Below the pieces are notes generated by a model. It worked only from the letters and a program-made list of their open reading frames with translations. It searched no databases and was not told the DNA's origin. Shown here one piece after another: positions 32,606 to 44,797 of a stretch of DNA of 64,000 nucleotides. Made by a program: the position numbers and the translations under genes. The DNA lies in contig OY747701.1 of NCBI GenBank assembly GCA_963556495.2, forward strand, positions 43,035,001 through 43,099,000, given 5' to 3'. Each line of letters begins with the position of its first letter. Position 1 is the first letter of the stretch. This DNA is from Valencia hispanica. Taxonomy: Eukaryota > Chordata > Actinopteri > Cyprinodontiformes > Valenciidae.

Positions 32606-32781
32606 GTGGACATCATCTTCAGCTGGACTGTCCCCGCCGCCAGCTGTGAAACCATTCCATGCCAGCCTGGCGAAGCTGTTGAGGGAGGATCGATTGCTGG
32701 GCCTCCAGGTGGACTCAGGGTGCCAAACGCCTGCATGACATCTGCTGCAGAGGAGGACCGCTGGTTCCAGCAGGGGGCTAA

Positions 32782-33279
32782 GCCATCATCGGGGACTCTA
32801 TTATCAGAAATGTGAGGATGAGAGGAGCCCTCACTCTGTGTTTACCTGGAGCTACTGTCACAGACATTGCAGAACAGATCCCTCATCTCATTGAACAACA
32901 GAAATATGTGAGTAAAGTTGTGATTCACGCTGGCACCAATGATATTCATAAACAGCAGTCTGAGCTCCTGAAGCTTAATTTTATTCACCTTTTTAATCTT
33001 TTAAAAAACACACGTCTCTGTTTTTATCTCTGGCCCCACCCCGCTGTCGGCAGAGGAATCGGCCGTTTTAGCAGACTTTTATCCCTTAATACTTGGCTCT
33101 CCTCTCCCACAGTCATTCACAATATTGGTTTTATAGACAATTTTAACATTTCTTGGGGCAGGAAGCAACTGTTAGTACCAGATGGGCTCCATCTTAATAG
33201 ACAGGGAACCCACACTCTGGCATTGAGCCTGGCATGCCCATGCCCCCCCCCCCGGCATGTCCCCACATGGCATTTTTAA
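32782..33279 (+). pseudogene. L2 ORF1 with SGNH esterase domain
   Basis: The frame shows AIIGDSIIRNVR (GDS block, nucleophile Ser codon at 32797-32799), VVIHAGTNDI (GxND block) and VPDGLHLNRQG (D-x-x-H block), so all visible SGNH hydrolase blocks are present and correctly ordered. CR1/L2-group elements carry such esterase-like ORF1 proteins; their exact role is unsettled. A stop at 32779-32781 and a frameshift separate it from its N-terminal part, which is readable in another frame up to about 32780 (WFQQGAK). The end runs into a proline-rich tail caused by the C run. Confidence 0.78.
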
Positions 33280-34140
33280 ATATTCTGACTTATATGGATT
33301 TTAGCCAACATGTCATGGAGCCGACTTACAACAGAGGACACACCCTGGACTTGGTCATCAAGTATGGCCAGTCCACCAGTGTGTCCTCTGTTGTTGACTT
33401 GGCTGTCTCTGACCACTACTGTGTGTTTTTTAACCTCACTAGTTTTATTCAGCAGGAGACCATTGTGAGAACTGTCAGGAAGCACCATCCAACCCCTGAA
33501 GTGGCTGCAGGTTTTCTGGAAATTTTTGAAAAGATTCCTCCTATCTGCCCCCTGTGATTTTATTGTAAATGATTTGAACAGTAGGCTTCAGTCCGCTCTT
33601 GACCTGCTTGCTCCACTTGAAGTTCAAAGTTTACACTCTAAAGCTGCACTGCCGTGGAGAAATGAAAACCTCAGAAAAATGAAGAGAAATTGTAGGGCGG
33701 CAGAGAGAAAATGGAGGAAAAGCAAAACCACAATAAACCATCAAATATACGCAGATCTTCTCAAATTCTATAACGCAGTAAGAAATTCAAGAAACTCATA
33801 CTTTTCCAAAATCATCTCGGAACATAAAAATAATCACAAAATCCTGTTTCCACCATTGACAAACTTTTTAACAGTGCTACTACTGAATTTCCTAAAAACC
33901 CCTCAAATGCTCGTTGTGGGAAGTTCGCAGACCACGTCAGAGGGAAGGTAGACACCATCAGATCTAATATTTTATCTTCTCAAAGTAACATGGTTTTAGA
34001 CAAATCTGAGTGTGTGTCTCTACCAGAGGAGATGCTGGACAGTTTTGTCCTGGTGGAAGCTGGGACTTTTGATAAGGTTTTCTCCTCAGTGAGGCCCACC
34101 ACATGTGTTTTGGACCCGATTCCCACTTCCTTTTTTAAGC
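33243..34140 (+). pseudogene. L2 ORF2 fragments (endonuclease end, RT linker)
   Basis: The endonuclease C-terminal part reads TYNRGHTLDLVI and then LAVSDHYCVFF, the SDH block. After a frameshift near 33545 the linker continues with LLAPLEVQSLH, AERKWRKSK and NSRNSYFSK. A second frameshift near 33890 leads to SVRPTTCVLDPIPTSFF at the end. The catalytic RT motifs are not in this piece; they lie in the inverted part at 36465-38334. Confidence 0.8.
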
Positions 34141-35170
34141 AATGATGTGGGATGTCAGGGCAAGAGGTCTATAGTCATTGAAGACTGATGGGTGAGTTTT
34201 ATTTGGTACTGGAACAAGGCATGATGTCTTCCACAACACTGGAATCTTCTAGTGGGTTAGGCTAAGGTTGAAGAGGTGCTGCAGAATCCTTCACCTGACT
34301 TTTAGAGACAGACAAGTGGGAGGGGGAGGCGAAGGGGGTAGCACCATCTCCTCACTTGGTTGAAGACAAAATTGTTGAATCAGAAGAGTCCATGACTGAG
34401 GTGAAGGATAAAACATCCGAGGTGTGACAGGAGAGCTATGGGTCAGAGGAGAATGGGATGTCTGTTTGGCTGGGGATAGGAGAGGTGGGATGCTGAGCTA
34501 GTTGCTGAAATGAACCTGTTAAAGAATGTGTTCAGTTCATTGGCTCTGTCCAAACTTCCATCTATCTAATCCTTCCTGTACTTAAAGCCTGTGATCTTTT
34601 TCATTCCTGACCAAACATCGCTGATATTGTACTCTGTAGTTTGTTCTCCAGCTTCTTCCTGTATGCCTCCTTGCTGTCTCTGATGTTGGCCTTAAGTTGC
34701 TTCTGTATACTCTTCATAAATTCCATGTCTCTCTCCCTGAAGGCTCTTTTTTCTTGTTTAGCAGTTCCTTCAGGTCACTGGTGATCCATGGTTTGTTATT
34801 AGGGAAGCATCTCACTGTTCTGGTGGGGACGATGTTGTCCACACAGAAGTTTATATAGTCAGTCACACACTCAGTCATGGCATTGATGTCCTCTCCATGT
34901 GCTTGGTAAAGACTCATCCAGTCTGTGGTCTCAAAACAACACTGCTTCTTCAGCTTCGTGTGACCATTTCTCACAGTTCTTTTTGTCACAGGTTGCCACT
35001 AAACAGATGATTTATATTCTAAGCAGAGAAAAACAAGATTGTGATCCGACTGTCCCAGAGGAGGTCTTGGTTTGGACATGTATGCAAATGAGCTACGATG
35101 CTGCCTTCATCATGCAAATCCATCTTCCGATAATAACAATGTATACAGCAGCTCTGGTTCCTAATACAAA
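34141..35170 (-). pseudogene. Rex1 ORF2, endonuclease end and RT N-terminal part
   Basis: On the minus strand the order is PPLGQSDHNLVFL (endonuclease SDH), KRTVRNGHTK, DYINFCVDNIVPTRTV, CFPNNKPWITSDLKELL, and after several frame changes NDYRPLALTSHI next to 34141. This is the part of Rex1 that should precede MKVLERLL, which begins at 38335 on the plus strand. It contains frameshifts and stops. The 5' end of the copy, near 35170, is truncated. Confidence 0.8.
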
Positions 35171-35599
35171 TAAAGAAATGACAAGTTGAAGTAGTGTGTT
35201 GGTCTTGCTTTTGCAAGACTGTTGGTCTTGCAAAAGCATTCATGGATCTACATATTTTATGCTCTATGAAGTTACAACCACAAGCTTATATTTGTTGGAA
35301 TTTTAACATAAACAACTGCATAATTGTGAAGTGAAAGAACATAGGATTTTCACATCTTTAACAAGCTGAAAACAGAAAATATGTGGAATGTCTGTTCCGT
35401 TACAGCTGGAAGTGTTTTGGGTTCTACTGGGAGAAGCTTTGCACACCAGGAAACTGAAAATGTTCCTTTTCCTCTTTTGAAAATTGCTCAAGCTCTGGAT
35501 CAAGGACATTTGTGAAAAGCAGTTTCTTTAAATGTACCCAAATTCTTATTTTTTGCTTAGATCTTGACTTTGACTTGACGAGTCCTGCACAAGAATACA
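35171..35599. other. No gene seen
   Basis: This is unrecognised AT-rich sequence between the Rex1 piece and the Tc1-like remnant. Confidence 0.5.
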
Positions 35600-36330
35600 A
35601 GTGTAACTCGAAAAATTTGAATATCGTGCAAAAGTTAATTTATTTCAGTAATTTAACTAAAAAACTAATATATGATATAGACACATGACATGCAAAGCGT
35701 GATATTTCAAGCCTTTATTTGTTATAATTTTGATTATTTTGGCTTACAGCTCATGAAAAACCCAAATTCAAAATCTCAGAAAATTTGAATACTGTGAAAA
35801 AGTTTTATATTTTAGGCTCAAAGTTTCACACTCTAATCAGCCAATTAATCCAAAACACCTGCAAAGGGTTCATGAGCCTTTAAATTGTCTCTCAGTCTGG
35901 TTCAGAAGGAATCACAATCACAAGACTACTGACCAGACAGTTGTGCAGAAAGAAAGAGGGAAAGCCTCAAAAGGTAGTTGCAAAAGAAGTTGGTTATTCC
36001 CAAAGTGCTATTTCAAAGCACATTAATAGAAAGTTATGTGGAAGAAAAAGATCGACAAGCAGCAGAGATGACCTCAGTCTGGAGAGGATTGTCAGGAAAA
36101 GGCCATTCAAAAGTGTAGTGGGCCTTCACAAGGAGGGGACTGAGGGTGGAGTTAGTGCATCAAGAGCCACCACACACAGATCCTGGACATGGGCTTCAAA
36201 TTGTACTCCTCTTGTCAAGGAACCACAAACATCAGAAGCGTCTTATCTGGGCTTTTAAAAAAAGGAACTGGTCGGTTGCTCAGTTGTCCAAAGTCCTCTT
36301 TCGGATGAGAGTGTTAGGAGTCTGGGGTGT
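35600..36330 (+). pseudogene. Tc1-like transposase remnant, 5' half (second family)
   Basis: The left terminal region has AAAAATTTGAATATCGTGCAA and, later, CAAAATCTCAGAAAATTTGAA, matching a common fish Tc1 family. The transposase begins near 35930. A KVVAKEVGYSQSAISKHINR helix-turn-helix is followed by a second one, and then frameshifted pieces extend to a LWSDES-equivalent near 36305. The catalytic domain after the first Asp and the right end are missing. Confidence 0.75.
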
Positions 36331-36464
36331 TTCTCTCTGTCTGTCTTCATTCATGTTTCTCCACCTTTCTGGAGAATTCCATTAGAGGTCTTGTGTGAGC
36401 CGAGGACCTGTCCATCAAGCCGGAGGCAGCGCCATCTCTCTGCAGCCTGCACAGGTCAAATCCA

Positions 36465-38334
36465 ATCAAAACTTATTTGATAAAGCGCTTTTCATACAAG
36501 AAGTTGCATCACAAAGTGCTTTACAATTAAAATGACACCACATAAAACCACATTCCCATCCCCCTCCCAACAGATTTAAAAGCATGGTCAGTTATACCCC
36601 CCTCCCCCCAACCCAACTCCCATGCACACACACAGTTAAAGCAACAATAAAAAAGGACATTGGGCCGAGTGCAGATGAACCATGCAACGAAACACCATCA
36701 GAGGAGCCATCTGCACCGGCAGTGGTAGATCAACAGCAGCAGCTGAGACACCGACACAGGGCGCCCAGTGGAGGCAAGGCCAAGACCCACACCTCCACCC
36801 AAGCTCCACCTGGAGAGCACCCAGGCAGCTACAGCCAACCAGTGCTCCCAGGGCAGAGGGCTCCAACAGCGGAAACACTGGAACGGGGATTTAGATAACA
36901 AATTAAAATATAACAATAAGCAGTAAATAAATGTGAAATGATTAAAAGTAAAACACTGCTAAAATATAATCATATAAAGCATGCGAAGCAATTAAACAGA
37001 TATTAATAAATAATGAATTGATTAAAAGCTCGGCTAAAAGGGTGAGTCTTGAGCCTGCTCTTAAAAACATGAACGTCCTCTGCGGCCCTGAGGTCCTCCG
37101 GCAGCCTGTTCCAGAGGTGAGGGCCATAAAACTAGAAAGACGCCTCACCATAGGTGTGCGTCCTAACTTTTGGGGTGACAAGGAGACAGCTACCAGACGA
37201 GCGCAGAGACCGCGAAGGTTCATATGGTAAAAGCAGTTCAGAGAGATAAGAAGGCCCAAGACCATTAAGACACTTAAAAACCATTAAAAGAACCTTAAAA
37301 TCGATCCTTAAACATACAGGGAGCCAATGCAATGAATTTAAAACAGGTGTAATGTGTTCCCACCTCCACGTGGTGCTGAATTTTGTAGTTGTTGTAAACC
37401 TGAGATACTCTTTTTGGGAAGACCAGAAAGAAGGGCATTACAGTAATCAAGTCTACTGGTGATAAAAGCATGCATCAGCATCTCCATGTTGGCCCGAGAG
37501 AGAATGGGCCGTACTCTGGCAATGTTCTTTAGTTGATAAAAACCTGTTTAAGTATATTTTTAGTGTGAGGGATAAAAGGCAGCTCAGAGTCAAAAATCAC
37601 GCCCAGGTTCTTTACTTGTAAAGAAGAATTAAAAGACAGTGATTGTAGTTTTGGTAAAAGTTTCTCTCTCTGAGCCTCAGGACTGATGATTAAAACTTTC
37701 TCCAGCTCAACTCCTGGTTGAGCTGGAGAAAGTTTTCTGCCATCCAGGATTTGATGTCTAAAATGCAGTTAAAAAGTGCATGCATTGGCAAGATGTACAA
37801 CTGTGTATCATCAGCATAACTTTGAACATAACCCTAGAGGAGCAGGTATCTAAACTTACCATACACGTCCTGTCTGTGAGATAGGATGTGAACCATTTGT
37901 GAACAGCACCAGAGAGGCCAATCTGTTTTAAACGAGTTAAAAGAATGGTGTGGTCTACTATATCAAAGGCAGCGCTTAGATCCAGTAGAACCAACACTGT
38001 CACCCTCTGTGCATCATAGTTTAATCTGAAATTATTAAAAATCTTCAAAAGGGCCGTCTCTGTGCTGTGGTTCACCCTAAAGCCAGACTGAAATTTCTCC
38101 AAGACATTGTGTTCATTAAAAAAATCATTAAGTTGAATTAAAACATTTTTTTGTAAAATTTTGCTTAAAAACAGTAAGTTAGATACCGGTCTAAAATTGT
38201 TAGAATCATTAAAATCTAAATTGCTCTTCTTCGACAGAGGTCTCACTACCGCCTTTTTAAAGGTGGCAGGAAAGACCTCGTCTGAAGGGAACAATTCATC
38301 ATGGTTAAAATCTCATCCCTAAAAGATTCATAAA
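36465..38334 (-). pseudogene. L2-clade LINE, 3' part (RT to 3' end), inverted
   Basis: On the minus strand this starts at 38334 with an ESFRDEILTMMN block and continues with KKAVVRPLSKKSNLDF, SGFRVNHSTETALL and motif A VLVLLDLSAAFD (near 37995). The GVPQGS motif is lost in a deletion near 37850; YADDTQLY follows in another frame at about 37800-37820. Further on come post-RT pieces with MHWLPVCLRIDFK, then a 3' UTR with a locally GC-rich part (36660-36900) and an AAAGCGCTT tail. This is the missing continuation of the L2 piece ending at 34140. Confidence 0.85.
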
Positions 38335-39270
38335 ATGAAAGTCTTGGAGAGACTCCTGTTGTCCCCCCTAAATAAGCTAACAAGAACATATCAGGAGCCG
38401 CTGGAGTTTGCTTATCACCGTGGAGTTGGAGTTCAAGATGCCATCATCAACTTGCTTCAAACAACCCACTGCCATCTGGACAAAGCAGGCAGCACTGTGA
38501 GGATCATGTTCTTTTATTTCTCCATTGCATTTAACACAATTCAGTATAATTTGCTTTGTCAAAAACTCCTGAAGACACAGGTGGAGCCCTCAACAATAGC
38601 CTGGATCAATGACTACCTGACCAACAGACCACAATTTCTGAAACTGAAGAATTGTGTGTCAAATCAGGTGGTCAGCAGCACAGGAGCACCACAGGGTACC
38701 GTACTCTCACCATTCCTTTTCACTTTGTACACCTCAGACTTCCAGTACAAATCAGAGACCTGTCATCTGGAGAAATACTCAGATGACTCTGCAATTGTCG
38801 GGGGTATCAGAGAGGGACAAGAAGCGGAATACAGAGAGCTGGTGGACCGCTTTGTGACATGGTGTGGAAACAATCATCTCACCTTGAATGTGAACAAAAC
38901 AAAGGAGATGATTGTAGATTTCAGAAGAAACAGGGATAAGTCAAACACTGTTTCCATCATGGGAGAAGAAGTGGAGGTGGTTGAGGAGTATAAATACCTG
39001 GGAGTTCACCTGGACAACAGACTGGACTGGAGGCGCAACAGTAAAGCCGTCTACAAGAAGGGGCAGAGCAGACTGTACTTCTTGAGGAAGCTTAGGTCCT
39101 TCAAGGTTTGCAGTAAGATGCTGCAAATCTTCTACAAGTCTGTTGTGGAGAGTTTAATCTCTTCAGCCATCATCTGTTGGGGTAGCAGCATCAGAGCCAG
39201 GGACTTAAAAAGGCTAAACAATCTGATTAAGAAGGCTGGTTCTATTCTTGGCTGGAACATCTGGAGATGA
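38335..39270 (+). pseudogene. Rex1 reverse transcriptase, motif A aspartate lost
   Basis: The 311-codon open frame begins MKVLERLLLSPLNK. Motif A reads FFYFSIAFNTIQ (59-70), where the family has FFDFSSAFNTIQ, so the catalytic aspartate is replaced by Tyr61. GAPQGT is at 117-122 and the catalytic YSDD at 148-151, followed by VEVVEEYKYLGVHLDNRLDW. A frameshift near 39245 moves the last about 70 codons (HPLHET, NTDRYRKSFLPTAI) to another frame. The assignment to Rex1 rests on the FSSAFNT-type motif A, the C-terminal region and the 3' end. Confidence 0.88.
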
Positions 39271-39530
39271 TAATGCAAAGAAGAATTCTTCATAAAGTAA
39301 AATCAAATTATGGACAACCTTGAGCATCCTCTTCATGAGACTATCCTACAACAACAGAGTGTCTTCAGTTGGAGGCTTCTTCAGTTTCGCTGCAACACAG
39401 ACCGCTACAGGAAATCCTTCCTGCCCACGGCCATCATAATCTACAACAACTCCTTAAAGGATTAATTGTATGAGCTACAACAATGCTTAATTTTCCTCTG
39501 GGATCAATAAAGTATTTTTGAATTTGAAAT
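38335..39530 (+). mobile_element. Rex1 retrotransposon, 3' part
   Basis: This holds the RT core, the C-terminus and the 3' UTR of Rex1, ending in CTCTGGGATCAATAAAGTAT and a TTTGAA tail. The left edge coincides with the boundary of the inverted L2 piece. The preceding half of the element is at 34141-35170 on the other strand. Confidence 0.88.
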
Positions 39531-41859
39531 GAATTTGGTATTGGCTCCATAGTTGAATGACAGTCGACGAGCTGGATGCTAATGCCTAATATTATAGTGT
39601 CAGAGGCAAGTCCTCTAAAAAATGCTTTGTACTTGTACTTCAGGCCTATTGGTTAAATGATTTGTTGAACTTTTTGATATCCAACACCTGTTCATATTGA
39701 TAGCAAACCGTCAGTTTAAATTGATATTTATAGTGCATTTTAAGCTTCTCAGTGGCTTAATTTGGGTTTAAGACTGAAGAGTATAAAAGGAATAACATGC
39801 TATGATGAGTATAGTTTGGAAATGTAACAAGGTCTTAGGCCAGATTCAGCTTGTGTACAAACTATAACATGTATTGTTGCCGGACAAAACCGTAAAAGAC
39901 AGGATAGGTGCATTTCATACCTTCAACGTGAGATAACATTTAACCTTTTAAACCCGAGGGTCCACCTCGGCCTAATTTGAAGCCTGTTTCTCGAAAAATG
40001 CTTACCCATTAAAAGTTAGTATATTTCAGCAACCAAAAGGAGTATTTGAACCATTTTGGTGTCATTGTAAAGGTAACATTGAGTAGAATTGATATATGTA
40101 TCATTATGCATGTTATCTGTTACTGGTTAGGAGAAACTGAAGATAGAACACAGCAGAAATGTGTTTTGTTTTGCTCCGCCTAAAAAAACAAACATGTTTT
40201 ATATTGAAAAACTCTATGGATATTGCTTGAATGGCAGTGGTTACTCAATAAAATGTAAATACAACATGTGCAAAACATGGACATGTGTACTGCAAAACTT
40301 GATACTGATTATGTGAAGCAGGACAAAACTAGAGAGGTTTTAGTACAGGGAAGTCAGGCGAGGTGTCCAGTTTGGCACAGTTTGGCACAAAGTGCCATTT
40401 CTATTTTTGTCATGTAAAAGTTATATTTTTTTATTTTAAAGAAACCAGATAAAAACTCATGTAATGTTGCAATATCAGGGCAGCTTTTCAGGGCAAAATA
40501 ACTGGACTACACAACATGATAAATGACATTCTCTTATACCATGTAGTGATGCATTTGCTTCATGTATGTATGACCCACAAATAGAAAAAAGATCAAAAGC
40601 TGCAGTGATGGAACTGGACGAACTGAAAGGAAAAAAGAGAAGAAGCCAGCCAAATGTAGTTTTGTAAGTCTGTGGTCTCCTGTCATATTGTTGCCTACAG
40701 GGACTTAAAGGATGTGTGGCAGAGACTGAGAGTATAGCAGAATCCCCCACAGAGCTGAGAGACAGACTCAGCATGAAATACATCATGTAAGACATTTGTG
40801 CAGATGTGTAAGACATGTCAGTCCGAATAATATGGTCTATAGTGTATGTGTTCAAAAGAGTGTCCTGGTTTTGCAATTGTTAAAGTGACTGAACATGCAC
40901 GTGCAAGCACTTTTGAATCACTATGTTAAGATTTAAAGTACTTTAAATTCAATGTACTTGAAAAAACAGCCTGCTTTTGTAAAGAACACAAGATAAGCTG
41001 ATGGCTAATTAACGCACAGGGACCTGCTTCCCAACATATTCAGAGTGAGCATTTAGCTTTTTGCCCCATTACGGGCAAAATTAAGCCTGAGTGTTCAGGG
41101 CCCATTGCCAAAGAGCCGGTCTGTAATGAGAGATCAGAGGCAAGGTTTATCATGGACAATAAAACATGAGAACTCCGTGTCTGTTAATAAGACCCCGAGA
41201 GAATAGGAGAGGGGCATGAAAGGCGTGGGATCCTCGGATCAAAGAAATGTCTGCAAGGAGAAGCGGAGAGGAGAAAGCGAGAGAGAAAAAGTGGCGGAAA
41301 TATGACAGGAAAGAAGGGACAAAAGGCAGTGGTATGAAGTGATGCAAGACACAAAGGGAATAATCACAGGAAGAAAATTTACCGAAGAAAACAGCATATT
41401 GTAAAAAAAAATTTTAACAATCTTTTTACATGTTCATGTTTCATTCTACCATTTTAATCCCTCTTAACAAATTTTCAAAAAAATTTAATTAAGTGCTGTT
41501 ATATGATGTTTTAAAACTCATTTGGTTAAGTAACAGAATTATTGTGTAAAAATGAGCATTTAGTCAACATGGTTACATATACATGTTTCTACATGTGTCA
41601 TTCAGCAAGTGAACAAGTGAAGTGTTTCTTTAACTGGACAAAACCAAAAGTGTATTACTACAAAGAGAAGTAAAAAAATATACATAAAAAATTCCCTATT
41701 TGTACTTTGATGTGTGACAGCGAGGTGTGACAAGTTGGTGCTAAAACACCGGAGACAATAGTTCCTCGAACCACATAGGTTTCACATCTTTTTTAACAAA
41801 AAGGCTTCTTAGTCAGATGAGTGGTTATTCAGAGGTGTTAACACTTTTGAATAGCACCG
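39531..41859. other. No gene seen; unique sequence
   Basis: No coding domain or repeat boundary was recognised. A minus-strand frame at 40475-40876 (about 133 codons) is of ordinary composition but matches no family I know and lacks splice context. A purine-rich tract lies at about 41250-41320. Confidence 0.5.
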
Positions 41860-42300
41860 GTTAAAAAATAATTGCTTTGGGCATGTGTTGCCAATCAGAT
41901 GTTGCAGGTGTGGGTTAATCGATTGAAATAGTGGCATATTTTTTGGTCCATCTTCGCCGTTCCTGATTTGTGTTGTCCCTTTGGTGACATGTTAGATGTA
42001 GCAAAACACACACATTTCACAAAGTTCCTCTTTTGTCCCTTCAGTCCACAGAAGATTTTCCCAAAAGTTTTGGGAATCATCAAGTTATTATTGGCAAATG
42101 TGAAATGGGCCTTTGTGTTTCTCCGTTCGTGGATAATGGTTCAAATTGTGGTTTCCAAGAAGTTCTAAAGCCTTACAAATTGTTTTTAAACCCTTCCCTA
42201 TCCCCATACTTTCCTCATACATCTCAATAACTTTGTTTCTCCTGTGTTCCAGGATTTCTTTAGGTCGGGGCATGATGTGTTGCTCTAGGTGCACTTCAAT
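41860..42300 (-). pseudogene. Tc1-like remnant, N-terminal part (third family)
   Basis: On the minus strand a start region reads MPRPKEILEHRRNKVIEMYE (first codon near 42273), as in Tc1-like families whose transposase begins MPRSKEI. A decayed helix-turn-helix region (LKTICKALEL) follows, then unreadable sequence to about 41860. No terminal repeats were identified with confidence. Confidence 0.6.
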
Positions 42301-42339
42301 GATTACTTTGTAAACAAGGTTTCTAAACTTAGAGAGACA

Positions 42340-43960
42340 TGGATTGTACAGTTGATTCCAACGCCGAAGAGCTAAAAAAAATTATTATGAAAGATAAATT
42401 GTGTACATTTGAATTTCATCAGGTTGATGTCGTGCAGGTGGAAAGATTGCTGAGGTCTTTGGCTCCTGGAGGGTCGGTGGATATAGACAATTTGGACAGT
42501 AGGCTCTTAAAGTCATCTGCTGAATACATTTCTAGACCAATTTGTCATATATTTAACAGATGTTTGATTGGTGGTGTCAGGGTAAAATCATTCCATTACT
42601 CAAAGATACTAAATAAACCATCTGTGGTCCCAATAGCAGGCCTATCAGTATTTTGCTAATTCTAAGCAAGGTATTGGAAAAGATTGTATTTGAGCAAGTG
42701 CAAGATTATTTTACCAAATTCAACCTGTTAAACACATTTCAGCATGCTTATAGGCCTGGTCACTTCACCTGCACTGCGATGACACAAATGGTGGACAGCT
42801 GGTTAAAATCTATCGACAACTCAATGCTAGTGGGTACAATTCTACTTGACTTTAGTGCTGCCTTTGATCTGATCGACCATGAAATTTTAAAATCCAAGCT
42901 AAGGGGTTATGGCTTTACCTCCTCTGCTATCAAGTGGTTTACCAGCTACTTGTCTGAGAGGTTCCAAAGAGTTTATTTGAATGGCGCATTATCTTGCACA
43001 AAGCCACTGGATTGTGGTGTCCCCCAAGGAAGCTGTCTAGGATCTCTGCTATTCTCAATTTTTACTAACGATATGCTGTATATACTCACTGAGGCAACAC
43101 TTACGATGTTTGCTGATGATACAACTTTTTATTATGCTGCTCCCACATGCTCAGAGCTTCACCAAGTTCTGTCCACTGAGATTGGCAGGGTATATAGTTG
43201 GATCACGACAAATAAACTAGTTTTAAATATTTCAAAAGTATAATATTTGGTTCGAAGCGCAGATTATCAATTAATCCCAAATTAGATTTACAGGTAAATG
43301 AACAAAGTTTGCAGCAAGCTAAAAAGGTGAAGCTACTTGGACTCTGGCTTGATTGTTCACTATCATGGTCCGACCACATCAACAAGGTCCTCGCAGGGAT
43401 GGGTAGAGCTGTTGCCATGACACGTAAATGTGCACCGTTTCTAAATTTGCAGCTGATTAGTCGTGTTGTCTGTACATTGGTTTTATGTCCTTTGGATTAC
43501 TGTTCACCTGTAAGGTCAGCTTTGCCAAACTGTCTTTTAAAAAGTTACAAGTAGCTCAAAACAAGGCCGCAAGACTGGTTCTTGGTTGTTCCTTTAGAAC
43601 GAACACCATAGAAATGCATGATTGTCTTTCTTGGATGATGGTCAAGCAAAGACTCTCTGCTAATACACTATTATCTTTCTACAGAATAATTGATACTCAG
43701 ACTCCTAAAATTCTTTATGAAAACATCATTTTTCGCTCAAATGTGCATCCTCAATTTACAAGAGGGGCGAAAAGTCGACAGATTACTTTACCTCAAGCTA
43801 AGTCTGATTCGATGAAGAGGTCTGTTTTTTTAGATCAATTGTGTTGTGGAACAATCTTCCAGCTGTAGTTTGCGATAATAAGGGTAAATACAGTTTCAAA
43901 AAGAAACTAAGACTGTACCTGTATTTCAAACCGTAGTATCTGAATCAGTTAATTGAGGGG
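42340..43960 (+). pseudogene. LINE reverse transcriptase, separate family
   Basis: This non-LTR element differs from L2, Rex1 and Rex3. In order: a linker with LRSLAPGGSVDIDNLDSRLL, ILSKVLEKIVFEQ, HAYRPGHFT, motif A LLDFSAAFDLIDH, CGVPQGSCLGSLLFS, the catalytic FADD, and after a stop at about 43241 a post-RT part with KLLGLWLDCSLSWSDH, LVLCPLDYCSPV and NKAARLVLG. The frame is broken at about 42655, 43241 and 43540. The first GP residue after GVPQGSCLG is changed to S. The layout resembles I/Jockey/CR1-group elements abundant in fish, but I cannot name the family. Confidence 0.8.
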
Positions 43961-44312
43961 TTGTCATTGGTTAGTAGGCCGTTGTTTTTATTCAGTTTCT
44001 GTTTTTCATGTCCACATTATTTCTGTCTCATTGTTCTGTTTCTGTTTTGATAGTGATTGTGTTGAATTTCACAATGTCAGATGGGTTCTGTCTAAGGGAT
44101 TTCTTGATTCTACATTTTTGGCAATAATCAAGTTATCCTTGGCTTAACAATGGGAACATTTACTGTTCGCTTCTAGCCAAGTTGGTTTGACTAGGCTTTT
44201 TTTTCTTATTATAAAACTAAATAAATCATTGGAAATCGGTTGTTGTTTTTTCTATTTAATCAGATTATCTTTGTCTGATCTTTAAATCTGTTTGATGTTC
44301 TGAAACATTTAA

Positions 44313-44797
44313 AGGGGCTATATGCAATTTTATGAAATTTAAACTCACAACTGACACCTGTGGTGAAAAACGGAACTGCTCTTCCTTTCTGCTCGCTCTC
44401 GCAGCGTGCGCTCGTGCGCCGGTCGCTCTCAATCTTTGATCTTTTTCGGGCACTTGTCAGGGGTTTAGCTTTTTTAGTCTTACGTGGAGTTACTGTTGTC
44501 CTTGATCTCTTCTATGTATTCGCACAATCCATTGAACTGATTGCGAGTGCTGATTAGCGGTGGTGACAGAGTGATCTGAAACATTTAACATGAACGGGCT
44601 TGACGTCACATCCGCAGACAGCGCGGGAAAATCCGACCCGACAGAAAATAGAAAAAATTGGATACAGGCTTATAGGGGCACCCACTGTGAGCGGACAATG
44701 TGTCAGTATGCTCATCAGGAGATGTTTGAGTCATAAATGGTCAAATAAAAAGGCTATTGTTACGTTTATTTTGGGGAAAAAGTTGCATATAGCCCCT
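44313..44797. mobile_element. TTAA-flanked MITE (first)
   Basis: The 485-bp element has ends AGGGGCTATATGCAA in inverted orientation, 15 bp perfect and a little longer with one mismatch. TTAA is present on both sides (44309-44312 and 44798-44801). A TTAA target duplication is typical of piggyBac and Kolobok elements. There is no coding frame, so it is non-autonomous. Confidence 0.85.

Larger units (their letters stand above)
32606..34140 (+). mobile_element. L2-clade LINE, 5' part (ORF1 and linker)
   Basis: The plus-strand LINE contains ORF1 with an SGNH domain, the end of the endonuclease and the linker before the RT. It stops abruptly at 34140 inside a DPIPTSFFK block that precedes the RT. 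The sequence that should follow is found in inverted orientation ending at 38334, and the reading frame would continue without loss. The endonuclease N-terminal half is deleted at about 33243-33275, next to a run of about ten C residues. Confidence 0.8.

Noticed and set aside
34141..39530. Twin-priming inversion of a single Rex1 insertion
   Set aside because: It would explain the Rex1 halves but not the matching split of the L2 element at the same two coordinates. One inversion explains both.
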